From contig JBJEHN010000124.1 in the NCBI GenBank assembly GCA_051876105.1, positions 1 to 15,112 of the forward strand: DNA of 15,112 nt, in the 5' to 3' direction. Source of the stretch: W2P13-069 sp051876105 (lineage in GTDB: Bacteria; Actinomycetota; Coriobacteriia; Coriobacteriales; QAMH01). Positions 6,824 through 14,628 of this stretch are shown here, in pieces (the first letter of the stretch is position 1; each line of letters begins with the position of its first letter). The position numbers and the translations under genes are program-made. The notes under the pieces were generated by a model. That model made no database searches. It had not been told where the DNA came from and worked only from the letters and a program-made list of their open reading frames with translations.

Positions 6824-8509
6824 GTGCCCAGCCCACAGCAGATCGAGGACCGCAAGACCGCGCGGCGCAAGCTCGAGGACAAGCTGGCCGCAGACGTCAT
6901 CGAGGAGTGCCGCACCCAGCTGATGCTGAAGTTCCGCTTCCTCGACCTGGCGCTGTGGCGTATGGAGCTTGAGCCGCTGCGCGTCGACATGCGCTACCCC
7001 ACCGCAACCGACGGCGAGAAGGTCTACATGGACCCGCCGCGCGTGGTGGCGCGCTTCCAGGCGAGCTTTGCCGAGGCGGTGCGCGACTACCTGCATCTCA
7101 CCATGCACTGCATCTTCCGCCACCCCTTCGACGAAGACCACCCCCACAAGGAGGCCTGGTGGCTGGCCTGCGACCTGGTGTGCGAGTCTGCCGTCATGGA
7201 CATGTGCGGCGATCGCTTTGCCTGCGAGGACGACCGCCGCCGCCGAGAGCTGCTCGACGAGCTCATCAAGGAGGTGGGCAGCCTGGTCCCAGGCAAGCTC
7301 TACCTCTTCTTCCGCCAGGCGCTGCTGATGCCCGACGGCGCGTCGTACCGCGGCTACGACCGCTCCAAGGTCAACGAGCTGCACGCGCTGTTCGAGCGCG
7401 ACAACCACGAGAGCTGGCCCGGTGCCAACAACGGCGAGCAGGAGGGCGAGCCGCAGCCCGGCGAGGTGCAGGAGCTGGGGCAAGACGACCCCGGCGAGCA
7501 GGGGCTGGAGGCTGGCAGCGACATCATGGAGGAGCTCTCCGACGAGCTCAAGGAGCAGGTGGAGCGCACCCTCAACGCCCAGAAGCCCCAAGACGACGAC
7601 GGGCAGGACACCGAGGACGGCTCGCAGGAGGCCGCTGCCGAGGGCGAGGAGGAGGCCGACGCCCAAGGCGAGGACGCCGAGGGCCACAGCGAGGCCGAGC
7701 CCGCGCCGCAAGCCCAGGAGAAGACCCAGGAGCAGAAGGACAAGGAAGAGCAGCGGCGCAAGGACTGGGAGGACCTGGCCAAGCAGATCGAGATGGACAT
7801 CCAGACCTTCTCCCAGGAGTGGGGCGACGAGGCGGGCAGCCTGATCGCGTCGCTGCGCATCGCCAACCGCAAGAAGTACGACTACACCACCTTCCTGAGG
7901 CAGTTCATGCAGAGCAACGAGCTCATGAAGGTCAACCAGGACGAGTTCGACTACATCTACTACACCTTCGGCATGGACATGTACGGCAACATGCCCTTCA
8001 TCGAGCCGCTGGAGTACAAGGAAGAGCACAAGATGCGCGACCTGGCCATCGTGATCGACACCTCGGAGTCTGTGAGCGGGCCGCTGGTGAGGCGCTTCTT
8101 GGAGCACACCTTCTGCATACTCAAGGAGTTCGACAGCTTCACCGAGCACGTGAACGTGTGGATCATCCAGTGCGACTCGAGGGTGCAAGCCGCCCAGCAT
8201 ATCTCGCGCTTGGAGGAGGTGGACGCCCTGATGGAGAACTTCCACATCCGCGGCTTTGGCGGCACGGACTTCCGCCCGGCGTTCGCCTACGTGCGGGGCC
8301 TGCGCGAGACCGGGGCCCTGCGCGACCTGAAGGGCCTGATCTACTTCACAGACGGCCTGGGGGCCTTCCCGGAGAAGGCGCCCGACTACGACGCCGCCTT
8401 CGTCTTCATGGACGACGGCAGCTCGATACTGCCACCGGTGCCGCCCTGGGCGATCAAGGTGGTCATCGACGAGGAGAACATCACGCAGCTGAGCGAGAGC
8501 GATGGATAG
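6824..8509 (+). CDS. DUF2201-type protein: inactive metallopeptidase-like N-terminus plus VWA-like domain (561 aa)
   Basis: Residues ~20-150 resemble the DUF2201 N-terminal putative metallopeptidase domain. The spacing HxxxHxxxxH (His91, His95, His100) is kept, but the HExxH glutamate is Leu (HLTMH). It is followed by the family-like WWLACDLVCESAVMDM. Residues ~205-330 are an acidic Glu/Asp/Gln/Ala-rich linker, probably disordered. The C-terminal VWA-like domain (about 400-561) has an intact MIDAS: DTSES (Asp412, Ser414, Ser416), Thr481 in GGTDF, and Asp510 in YFTDGLG. It should therefore bind a divalent metal and a protein ligand. The GTG start at 6824 has GGGAGG (6813-6818) 5 bases away. 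It ends 15 bp before the MoxR-type ATPase gene, its expected partner (MoxR-VWA pairs such as RavA-ViaA). The DUF2201 assignment is from motif memory and was not searched. Confidence 0.88.
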   Translation: MPSPQQIEDRKTARRKLEDKLAADVIEECRTQLMLKFRFLDLALWRMELEPLRVDMRYPTATDGEKVYMDPPRVVARFQASFAEAVRDYLHLTMHCIFRHPFDEDHPHKEAWWLACDLVCESAVMDMCGDRFACEDDRRRRELLDELIKEVGSLVPGKLYLFFRQALLMPDGASYRGYDRSKVNELHALFERDNHESWPGANNGEQEGEPQPGEVQELGQDDPGEQGLEAGSDIMEELSDELKEQVERTLNAQKPQDDDGQDTEDGSQEAAAEGEEEADAQGEDAEGHSEAEPAPQAQEKTQEQKDKEEQRRKDWEDLAKQIEMDIQTFSQEWGDEAGSLIASLRIANRKKYDYTTFLRQFMQSNELMKVNQDEFDYIYYTFGMDMYGNMPFIEPLEYKEEHKMRDLAIVIDTSESVSGPLVRRFLEHTFCILKEFDSFTEHVNVWIIQCDSRVQAAQHISRLEEVDALMENFHIRGFGGTDFRPAFAYVRGLRETGALRDLKGLIYFTDGLGAFPEKAPDYDAAFVFMDDGSSILPPVPPWAIKVVIDEENITQLSESDG

Positions 8510-8524
8510 CGAGAGGAGCGCTTC

Positions 8525-10921
8525 ATGAATATCGCGGTAGCAAAGAACCAGATCAAGGACACCGTCGAGGCGTACCTGCAAAAGGACGACGCCGGCATGT
8601 ACGTCATCGAGCCCGTCCACCAGCGCCCCGTCTTCATGGTGGGCGCGCCGGGCATCGGCAAGACGGCCATCATGGAGCAGGTAGCCCAGGAGCTGGGCAT
8701 CGGCATCGTGTCGTACTCGATGACGCACCACACGCGCCAGAGTGCGCTGGGCCTGCCCCGCATCGAGCAGCGCGAGTTCGACGGGCGCAGCTACGAGGCC
8801 ACCGAGTACACCATGAGCGAGATCGTCTCGGCCGTGTACGACTACATCAAGGCCAGCGGCATGCGCCAGGGCATCCTCTTCTTGGACGAGATCAACTGCG
8901 TTTCGGAGACGCTGTACCCCTCGATGCTGCAGTTCCTCCAGTACAAGACCTTCGGCAAGCACAAGGTGCCCGACGACTGGGTCATCGTCTGCGCCGGCAA
9001 CCCGCCCGAGTACAACCGCAGCGTGCACGAGTTCGACATCGTCACGCTCGACCGCATGCGCCAGATTGACATCGAGCCGGACTTCCCCGTGTGGAAGGCC
9101 TATGCGTCTGCCAAGGGCGTGCACCCTGCGGTAACCACCTTCCTCGACGCCAAGCGCGACTGCTTCTACAAGGTGGAGAGCCGCCCGGGCGGCGGCAAGT
9201 CGTTCGTCACGGCGCGCGGCTGGGAGGACCTGGCGCAGATCATCTCGCTCTACGAGGAGATGGGCAAGGCGGTCGACCGCGACCTGATCGCCCAGTACCT
9301 GCGCGACGAGGACATCGCAGACCAGTTCTCTGTGTACTACGCGCTCTTCCAGAAGTACCGCTCCGACTACCAGGTAGGCCGCATCTTGGACGGCAACCCG
9401 GACGGCGAGGTCTACACCCGCGCCCGCAAGGCCGAGTTCGACGAGCGCGTGGCGCTCATGGGCCTGCTGCTCGACGCCCTGGCAGGGGAGTGCGCCAAGG
9501 CCATGGACCTCGAGGGCATCGTGGTCGAGGTGCGCGACATCCTGCGCGAGTTCAAGGTCGAGCTGAACGGCGGTGCCGGCTTGGACGAGACGCTCATCTT
9601 GCGTCTGGCCGAGCGCGAGGCCGACCTCGCGCGCGTGGTGGACGCAAACACCATGTCAGCCGCGGGCATCCGCCACCAGCGCCTGGTGATCGCCAAGCTG
9701 CGCAGCCTGATCTCTGCCTGCACGCTGGAGCACAAGACCGCCGGCCCGGAGGCCTTCGAGCTGCTCAAGGCGCTGTACAAGGAAGACGTGGACAAGATCG
9801 GCCCGCTGGTGGAGGAGGCAGACGCCAAGATGAGCAACGCCTTCCAGTTCGTGGCCGACGTCTTCGAGAGCCGCGAGATGCTGATCTTCTTGGCCGAGGT
9901 CACCACGCGCCAGACCACCACGCAGTTCATCTCGCACTACGGCAACGAGGCCTTCTACCAGTTCAACGACCAGCTGCAGGTGGACGCCTCGCGCTCGCGT
10001 TTGGAGGAGCGCATCGGCGAGCTGGAGGGCTTCGAGGAGGCCACGGGCGACTTCGCGGCCACGCACTCGGTCACAGACGGCTTCACGGCGGGCATGCGCT
10101 CCAGCGCCGGCAACGCCTACGGCTCCACCGCGGCAGCCGCCCCGCTCGAGAGCCTGAACAACCTGCTCGACGGCGCTGAGGGCAAGGCGCAGGGTGGTGA
10201 GCCCGAGCGCAAGGGCCCGCGCTACACCGCAGCGGAGCTTGCCGCCTACTACAACGGCCGCGAGTTCGAGTGGGGCTTTGACAGCCTGTGCCGCATGACG
10301 CTCGACAACGTGAGCCTCAGGGGCAAGAAGGTGCTCGACGTGCAGTGCCGCCGCGGCAAGGGCGTCTACAAGCTCAGCGCGCGCGTGGGCGCCGCGGGCA
10401 AGGCCATCGGCGTGGACAGCTCCCAGGCCTACATCGACGATGCCAAGGCCTACGAGCACGACGCCGCCCGCCGCAGCGGCCTGCCCAAGAGCAACATGGC
10501 CTTCCACGTGGCCTACCCGGAGAACCTCCTCGAGGCGGGCATCGGCAACGCCAGCTTGGACGTGGTCTACATCAACAACGTCATCAACCTGGCCTTCGAC
10601 CCGGCGGAGGCGCTGCGCGAGTTCGCCCGCGTGCTCAAGCCGGGCGGCCTGCTCATCTGCGAGACCGCCGTGGCCGACCGCAAGCGCGACGACTCGCTCA
10701 TCGAGCAGGCGCGCCAGATCGGCAACAGCATCCAGGCCGGTCGCACCCAGGAGGAGTTCGCCAAGCTGATGGAGGAGGCGGGCTTCGGGGAGCCGCAGGT
10801 GGTGGAGAGCTACGCCGTGTGCTGCGACCGCGGCGTCACCGAGCAGCGCCAGGTGCCGACCGTCCCCGGTGACGAGGCCACCAAGTTCACCGCCATAGCC
10901 TTCAACGCCCGCAAGCTGTAG
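8525..10921 (+). CDS. MoxR-type AAA+ ATPase fused to an ArsM-like methyltransferase domain (798 aa)
   Basis: The N-terminal ~300 residues are a MoxR-family AAA+ module. It has Walker A GAPGIGKT (40-47), Walker B ILFLDEIN (Asp121, Glu122), a sensor-1-like CAGNPPEYN (Asn159) and LDRMRQIDIEPD with candidate arginine fingers (Arg177/Arg179). Residues ~300-520 are helical and unassigned. A low-complexity Ala/Gly/Ser linker (~525-565) leads to a class I methyltransferase fold (~575-798). That fold has a motif I VLDVQCRRG (603-611), an acidic post-I VDSS, VVYINNVINL (681-689) and VLKPGGLLI. The layout resembles arsenite methyltransferases, but the glycine-rich motif I is degraded (DxGCGxG to DVQCRRG), and Asn stands where ArsM has a catalytic Cys. 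ATG 8525 has AGAGGAG (8512-8518) 6 bases away. It is the last gene of the operon. The frame is continuous, so this is a true fusion in this sequence. ATP-driven remodelling with the VWA protein is inferred. Methylation is doubtful. Confidence 0.92.
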   Translation: MNIAVAKNQIKDTVEAYLQKDDAGMYVIEPVHQRPVFMVGAPGIGKTAIMEQVAQELGIGIVSYSMTHHTRQSALGLPRIEQREFDGRSYEATEYTMSEIVSAVYDYIKASGMRQGILFLDEINCVSETLYPSMLQFLQYKTFGKHKVPDDWVIVCAGNPPEYNRSVHEFDIVTLDRMRQIDIEPDFPVWKAYASAKGVHPAVTTFLDAKRDCFYKVESRPGGGKSFVTARGWEDLAQIISLYEEMGKAVDRDLIAQYLRDEDIADQFSVYYALFQKYRSDYQVGRILDGNPDGEVYTRARKAEFDERVALMGLLLDALAGECAKAMDLEGIVVEVRDILREFKVELNGGAGLDETLILRLAEREADLARVVDANTMSAAGIRHQRLVIAKLRSLISACTLEHKTAGPEAFELLKALYKEDVDKIGPLVEEADAKMSNAFQFVADVFESREMLIFLAEVTTRQTTTQFISHYGNEAFYQFNDQLQVDASRSRLEERIGELEGFEEATGDFAATHSVTDGFTAGMRSSAGNAYGSTAAAAPLESLNNLLDGAEGKAQGGEPERKGPRYTAAELAAYYNGREFEWGFDSLCRMTLDNVSLRGKKVLDVQCRRGKGVYKLSARVGAAGKAIGVDSSQAYIDDAKAYEHDAARRSGLPKSNMAFHVAYPENLLEAGIGNASLDVVYINNVINLAFDPAEALREFARVLKPGGLLICETAVADRKRDDSLIEQARQIGNSIQAGRTQEEFAKLMEEAGFGEPQVVESYAVCCDRGVTEQRQVPTVPGDEATKFTAIAFNARKL

Positions 10922-10939
10922 CAACGGGTCTTGCTGGTT

Positions 10940-11099
10940 CAGCCCGAGAGGGGCGGGGTGCGCGCTGCGGAACGGCTGAGCCACATACTTGAAACGCCGC
11001 CGAAGGCGGCCCAGTTAGAGCGGTGGAGGCGTACGAGCGCCGCAAGGCGCGAGCAGCCGGAGCGCCTGGAGCAGCGCGCGCCCCGCCCCTCTCGGGCTG
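10940..11099 (+). repeat. Palindromic structured element, copy 1 (160 bp)
   Basis: The outer arms are 10940-10968 and 11071-11099: 29 bp, complementary except for one T-G wobble at T10959. The 102-nt core holds two short hairpins: GCCGCC-GAA-GGCGGC (10996-11010) and GCGCC-GCAA-GGCGC (11037-11050). The core starts GGAACGGCTGAGCC and ends AGCCGGAGCGCCTGGA, matching copy 2 on the other strand. It begins 18 bases after the MoxR gene stop. No U-tract follows the arms, so it is not a standard terminator. No flanking target duplication is obvious. It could be an RNA structure ending the operon transcript or a MITE-like repeat. Confidence 0.88.
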
Positions 11100-11117
11100 C
11101 CCGCACAGGTGCACGCG

Positions 11118-11281
11118 AGCGCCCCGCGTGATGGTGTGTGCGCGTTGCTCCAGGCGCTCCGGCTTTGGCGCTAAAGCGCCTGCGCTCCACCGCCGTCCTA
11201 TATGGCGCCGCCTTTCGGCGGCTGAGATAGTCAGAGGGCTTAGCCGTTCCGCAACGCGCACACACCATCACGCGGGGCGCT
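11118..11281 (-). repeat. Palindromic structured element, copy 2 (164 bp, inverted)
   Basis: The arms 11118-11148 and 11251-11281 are a perfect 31-bp inverted repeat around a 102-nt core. Read on the - strand, the core starts GGAACGGCTAAGCC and ends AGCCGGAGCGCCTGGA, so it is a homolog of copy 1 facing the opposite way, 18 bp from it. The core hairpins correspond: GGCGC-TAAA-GCGCC (11167-11180) and GCCGCC-TTTC-GGCGGC (11207-11222). The arm sequence differs from copy 1 over most of its length yet stays perfectly self-complementary. It ends 39 bases before the murJ ATG. Confidence 0.9.
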
Positions 11282-11306
11282 GGCGGTTTGCTTTCTGCTG
11301 ATGAGC

Positions 11307-11312
11307 TACACT
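11307..11312 (+). promoter_or_regulatory. Candidate -10 box of murJ (possible leaderless transcript)
   Basis: TACACT matches the -10 consensus at four or five positions and sits 8 bases before the murJ ATG (11321). Transcription starting 7-9 bases downstream would begin at or next to the ATG, giving a leaderless mRNA, which is common in actinobacteria. No good -35 is visible at 17 bases: TTGCTT (11288-11293) is only 13 away. The lack of a convincing Shine-Dalgarno (only GGA at 11313-11315) agrees with this reading. Confidence 0.4.
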
Positions 11313-11320
11313 GGAACGCT

Positions 11321-12940
11321 ATGAGCAGCACAGAGAACAACACCAAGCCGTCCGTTGCGCGCTCCACCGCGGTGATGAGCGCATGCACGCTCGTGAGCCG
11401 CGTGACGGGCTTCATCCGCACCTGGGCCATGGCCTTCGCCTTGGGCAACACGGTCATGGCCGCGGGCTTTGCGCTGGCCAACAACCTGCCCAACATGATC
11501 TACGAGCTGGTTGCCGGCGGCGTGCTCTCCACCGCCTTCCTCCCCATCTACCTGCAGCAGCGCAACCAGCGCAGCAAGGGCGCGGCCGCCGCCTACGCCT
11601 CCAACCTGCTGAGCATCGCGCTCGTGCTGCTGGGCGGCATCTCCCTGCTGGCGAGCATCTTCGCGCCCCAGGTGATGGTGACGCAGAGCCTCTTCAGCTC
11701 TGCTTCTGAGGAGACAGTCACCGCGGCCGTGTGGTTCTTCCGCTTCCTCTCCTTCGAGATACTCTTCTACGGCATCAGCGCGATCTTCGGCGGCATACTC
11801 AACGCAGAGCGCGAGTTCTTCTGGCCGGCCATCAGCTCGGTGTTCATGAACATCGTGGCCATCGTGGGCTTCTTCGGCTACCCGTTCATCAGTGCCGCCG
11901 ACCCCGCCGCCGGCACCACCTGGCTGGGGGCGACCAACCTGCTGAGCATCGCCGTCATGACGTTTGTGCAGCTGCCCGCGCTGCGCCGCACCGGCGTCAA
12001 GCTGCGCTTTGCCATCGACCTCCACGCCGAGGGCCTGCGCGAGACCGTGCGCCTGGCCCTGCCGGCCATCGCCTGCACCGCCATCAACCTGGTGAGCCTC
12101 TCTGTGATGAACAGCTGCGCGCTGCATGTGGCGCCCAACGGCCCGTCTTCGGTGGGCTACGCGTGGATGTGGTACCAGTTCCCCTACGGCGTGCTGGGCG
12201 TGGCGCTCTCCACGGCCATGTTCACCGAGATGAGCGACGCTATCTCGCGCGGCGAGATGGAGCGCTTCAAGGAGCACCTGCTGGCCGGCCTCACCACAAC
12301 CCTGCTGCTGATCATCCCCATGGCGGCGCTGGTCTTCGCCTGCTCGTTCCAGCTCGTCGGCCTGTACTCGGCCGGCCGCTTCACCCCAGAGGACATCGCG
12401 CCCATCGCCATGCTGCTCAAGGGCTGGGCGGTGAACCTCCCCATCTACGCGGCGTACATGTACGTCTACCGCGTCTTCAGCGCGCTCAAGGACATGAAGA
12501 CCGTGGCGCTTTGCAATGCCGTGCTCACCGTGGTGCAGGTGCTGCTCTACATGCTCTTCACCGGCGTCATCGCCATCCCGGGCTTCGACGGCTTTGGGCT
12601 GGTGGGCATCGCGTTGGGCGACATCTGCTTCTACAGCCTGATGCTCTTCACCCTGCTCACCATCCTGCGCAGCCGCCTGGACGACCTCAAGGTGGGCAGC
12701 GTGTTCAGCTCTGCAGCCAAGGTGCTCGCAGCCAGTGTTGCCGGCGGCGCGCTTGCGTGCGCGGTGGCCTGGGGGCTCGACCAGGTGCTGCCCACCGGCA
12801 CCATGCTCGGCGCCTTCATCGCGCTCGTCGTCACCGGGCTGGTGGGCCTCGGCGCCATCCTCGCCCTGTGCCGCCTGCTCCATGTGGACGAGCTCAGCCG
12901 CATGCTGGTCGCCCTCAAGCGCAAACTGCTGCGCCGCTAG
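11321..12940 (+). CDS. murJ: Lipid II flippase MurJ (MviN family)
   Basis: This polytopic membrane protein of 539 residues belongs to the MOP exporter superfamily and flips lipid II across the membrane for peptidoglycan synthesis. It shows the family's N-terminal signature STAVMSACTLVSRVTGFIR followed by NNLPNMIYELVAGGVLSTAF and LPIYLQQ. Later come FFRFLSFEILFYG, GGILNAEREFFWPA and a YQFPYGVLGVALSTA segment. Hydrophobic segments are spread along the whole length, consistent with about 14 helices. The length is normal for the family, without the large cytosolic or kinase-like extensions of mycobacterial MurJ. I prefer ATG 11321 over an in-frame TTG at 11288 because a -10-like TACACT ends 8 bases before it. 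It is separated from the upstream operon by two palindromic elements and is probably expressed alone. Confidence 0.95.
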   Translation: MSSTENNTKPSVARSTAVMSACTLVSRVTGFIRTWAMAFALGNTVMAAGFALANNLPNMIYELVAGGVLSTAFLPIYLQQRNQRSKGAAAAYASNLLSIALVLLGGISLLASIFAPQVMVTQSLFSSASEETVTAAVWFFRFLSFEILFYGISAIFGGILNAEREFFWPAISSVFMNIVAIVGFFGYPFISAADPAAGTTWLGATNLLSIAVMTFVQLPALRRTGVKLRFAIDLHAEGLRETVRLALPAIACTAINLVSLSVMNSCALHVAPNGPSSVGYAWMWYQFPYGVLGVALSTAMFTEMSDAISRGEMERFKEHLLAGLTTTLLLIIPMAALVFACSFQLVGLYSAGRFTPEDIAPIAMLLKGWAVNLPIYAAYMYVYRVFSALKDMKTVALCNAVLTVVQVLLYMLFTGVIAIPGFDGFGLVGIALGDICFYSLMLFTLLTILRSRLDDLKVGSVFSSAAKVLAASVAGGALACAVAWGLDQVLPTGTMLGAFIALVVTGLVGLGAILALCRLLHVDELSRMLVALKRKLLRR

Positions 12941-12945
12941 GGCAC

Positions 12946-12986
12946 GCGCCCGCTTCTCGCCAGAATGCCGGGGGCGCTTGGGTTTT
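12946..12986 (+). terminator. Weak candidate terminator after murJ
   Basis: GCGCCC (12946-12951) pairs with GGGCGC (12972-12977) across a 20-base loop, followed by TTGGGTTTT (12978-12986). The stem is short, the loop long and the T-run interrupted, so this is only a candidate. It begins 6 bases after the murJ stop, the expected place. Confidence 0.4.
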
Positions 12987-13010
12987 GAGGCCCCGCCACC
13001 TGCCCCGCGC

Positions 13011-13019
13011 TGGTATCAT
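13011..13019 (+). promoter_or_regulatory. Candidate extended -10 promoter of the DUF1846 gene
   Basis: TGGTATCAT (13011-13019) combines an extended TG motif with TATCAT, a 5 of 6 match to the -10 consensus. No convincing -35 is seen, which is usual for extended -10 promoters. A start near 13026 would give a leader of about 35 bases that contains the ribosome binding site AAGGGGA (13046-13052). Confidence 0.5.
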
Positions 13020-13060
13020 CCCTAGGGTTAACACTACGGAAACGGAAGGGGATCGCCGCC

Positions 13061-14542
13061 ATGCGCACTGGGTTCGACAACGAGAAGTACATCACTCTGC
13101 AGGCCCAGCGCATCAAGGAACGCGTCGAGCAGTTCGGCGGCAAGCTCTACCTGGAGTTCGGCGGCAAGCTCTTCGACGACTACCATGCCAGCCGCGTGCT
13201 GCCCGGCTTCAAGCCGGACGCCAAGATCACCATGCTCAAGAGCTTGGCAGACCAGGTCGAGATCGTCATCTCAGTCAACGCAAACCACATCGAGAAGAGC
13301 AAGGTCCGTGGCGACCTTGGCATCACCTACGACGACGAGGTCCTGCGCCTCATGGACATCTTCGAGAACCTGGGCTTCTACGTGGGCAGCGTCGTCATCA
13401 CCCAGTACGCCAGCCAGCCCGGCGCGGACGCCTTCTGCCAGCGCCTGGACCAGCTGGGCGTGTCCTGGTACCTGCACTACCCGATCGCCGGCTACCCGCA
13501 CGACATCGCGCGCATCGTCAGCGACGAGGGCTACGGCAAGAACCAGTACGTCGAGACAACGCGCCCGCTGGTCGTGGTGACCGCCCCCGGCCCCGGCAGC
13601 GGCAAGATGGCCACCTGCCTGAGCCAGCTCTACCAGGAGCACAAGCGCGGCATCAGCGCCGGCTACAGCAAGTACGAGACCTTCCCCATCTGGAACCTCC
13701 CGCTCGACCACCCCGTCAACATCGCCTACGAGGCCGCCACCGTCGACCTCGACGACGCCAACGTCATCGACCCCTGGCACCTCGAGGCCTACGGCGAGAC
13801 CACCGTCAACTACAACCGCGACGTCGAGATCTTCCCCGTGCTCAAGGCCATGATGGAGCGCATCATGGGCGAGAGCCCCTACAAGTCGCCCACGGACATG
13901 GGCGTCAACATGGCGGGCTTCGGGATCGTGGACGACGAGGCCTGCCGCGAGGCCTCCAAGATGGAGATCGTGCGCCGCTACTTCCAGAGCGCGGTAAAGG
14001 TCAAGCGCACCGGCTTGGGTCAGGAGGAGGTCGACCGCCTGGAGCTCATCATGCACAAGGTGGGCATCGACGTCGACTACTGCCCCGCCCGCGCCGCCGC
14101 CCTGGCCAAGGCGGAGGAGACCGGCGCCCCCGCCGGCGCCCTGGTGCTGCAGGACGGCACCGTCGTCACCGGCAAGACCTCCGCGTTGCTCGGCGCCGCC
14201 AGCTCGCTGCTCATCAACGCCGCCAAGAAGGCCGCCGGCGTCGACCACGAGACCTGGGTCATCGAGGACAGCGCCCTCGAGCCCATCTGCGGCCTCAAGA
14301 CCGGTATCCTGGGTGCGCGCAATCCGCGCCTGCACCCCAGCGAGATGCTCATCGCGCTCTCCATCTCGAGCCTGGACAACCCGCTGGCAGACGAGGTCAT
14401 CAAGGGCACCAAGCACCTGCGCGGTTGCGACGCCTTCTTCTCGAGCATCATCCCGGAAAGCGACGAGCGCCTCTACAAGACCCTCGGCATCAACGTCAGC
14501 TGCGAGCCCTGCTACGAAAGCGGCCGCCGCTTCCACAAGTAG
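13061..14542 (+). CDS. DUF1846 / UPF0371 family protein
   Basis: This 493-residue protein matches the DUF1846 (UPF0371) family over its full usual length. It starts with GFDNEKYITLQAQRIKERV and then LYLEFGGKLFDDYHASRVLPGF, and it has the family segment PGPGSGKMATCLSQLYQEH with a P-loop-like GPGSGK at residues 177-182. Other recognisable blocks are KYETFPIWNLPLDHPVNIAY, DVEIFPVLKAMMERI and the C-terminal LHPSEMLIALSISSLD. It is soluble and cytosolic, with no signal or membrane segment. The family is widespread in Gram-positive and gut bacteria and its biochemical function is not established; nucleotide binding is inferred from the P-loop-like motif. ATG 13061 has AAGGGGA at 8 bases. An intrinsic terminator follows 6 bases after the stop, so it is monocistronic. 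Confidence 0.95.
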   Translation: MRTGFDNEKYITLQAQRIKERVEQFGGKLYLEFGGKLFDDYHASRVLPGFKPDAKITMLKSLADQVEIVISVNANHIEKSKVRGDLGITYDDEVLRLMDIFENLGFYVGSVVITQYASQPGADAFCQRLDQLGVSWYLHYPIAGYPHDIARIVSDEGYGKNQYVETTRPLVVVTAPGPGSGKMATCLSQLYQEHKRGISAGYSKYETFPIWNLPLDHPVNIAYEAATVDLDDANVIDPWHLEAYGETTVNYNRDVEIFPVLKAMMERIMGESPYKSPTDMGVNMAGFGIVDDEACREASKMEIVRRYFQSAVKVKRTGLGQEEVDRLELIMHKVGIDVDYCPARAAALAKAEETGAPAGALVLQDGTVVTGKTSALLGAASSLLINAAKKAAGVDHETWVIEDSALEPICGLKTGILGARNPRLHPSEMLIALSISSLDNPLADEVIKGTKHLRGCDAFFSSIIPESDERLYKTLGINVSCEPCYESGRRFHK

Positions 14543-14548
14543 CCTGTT

Positions 14549-14570
14549 AAGCGCGCATTCGCGCGCTTTT
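14549..14570 (+). terminator. Rho-independent terminator after the DUF1846 gene
   Basis: A perfect 8-bp stem (AAGCGCGC 14549-14556 with GCGCGCTT 14561-14568) encloses the loop ATTC, and the T-run TTTT (14567-14570) follows. It begins 6 bases after the stop codon. Confidence 0.88.
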
Positions 14571-14628
14571 GGCTCGACGCTGCGGCTTCGCTGACTTTTG
14601 CCCAACCTGTAAAGAATATCTTGGACGG

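Noticed and set aside
6758..9124. 788-codon open frame on the - strand over the VWA and MoxR genes
   Set aside because: The MIDAS and Walker motifs lie on the + strand in phase. The antisense product is biased and crosses two genes.
10940..11099. Reading copy 1 as an intrinsic terminator of the operon
   Set aside because: The stem is far too long and is interrupted by a 102-nt core, and no T-run follows. The same structure recurs elsewhere in a different context.
10902..11496. Several open frames of 66-185 codons on both strands across the gap before murJ
   Set aside because: They are produced by the palindromic elements, have arginine/alanine-rich translations on either strand, lack ribosome binding sites and run into murJ.
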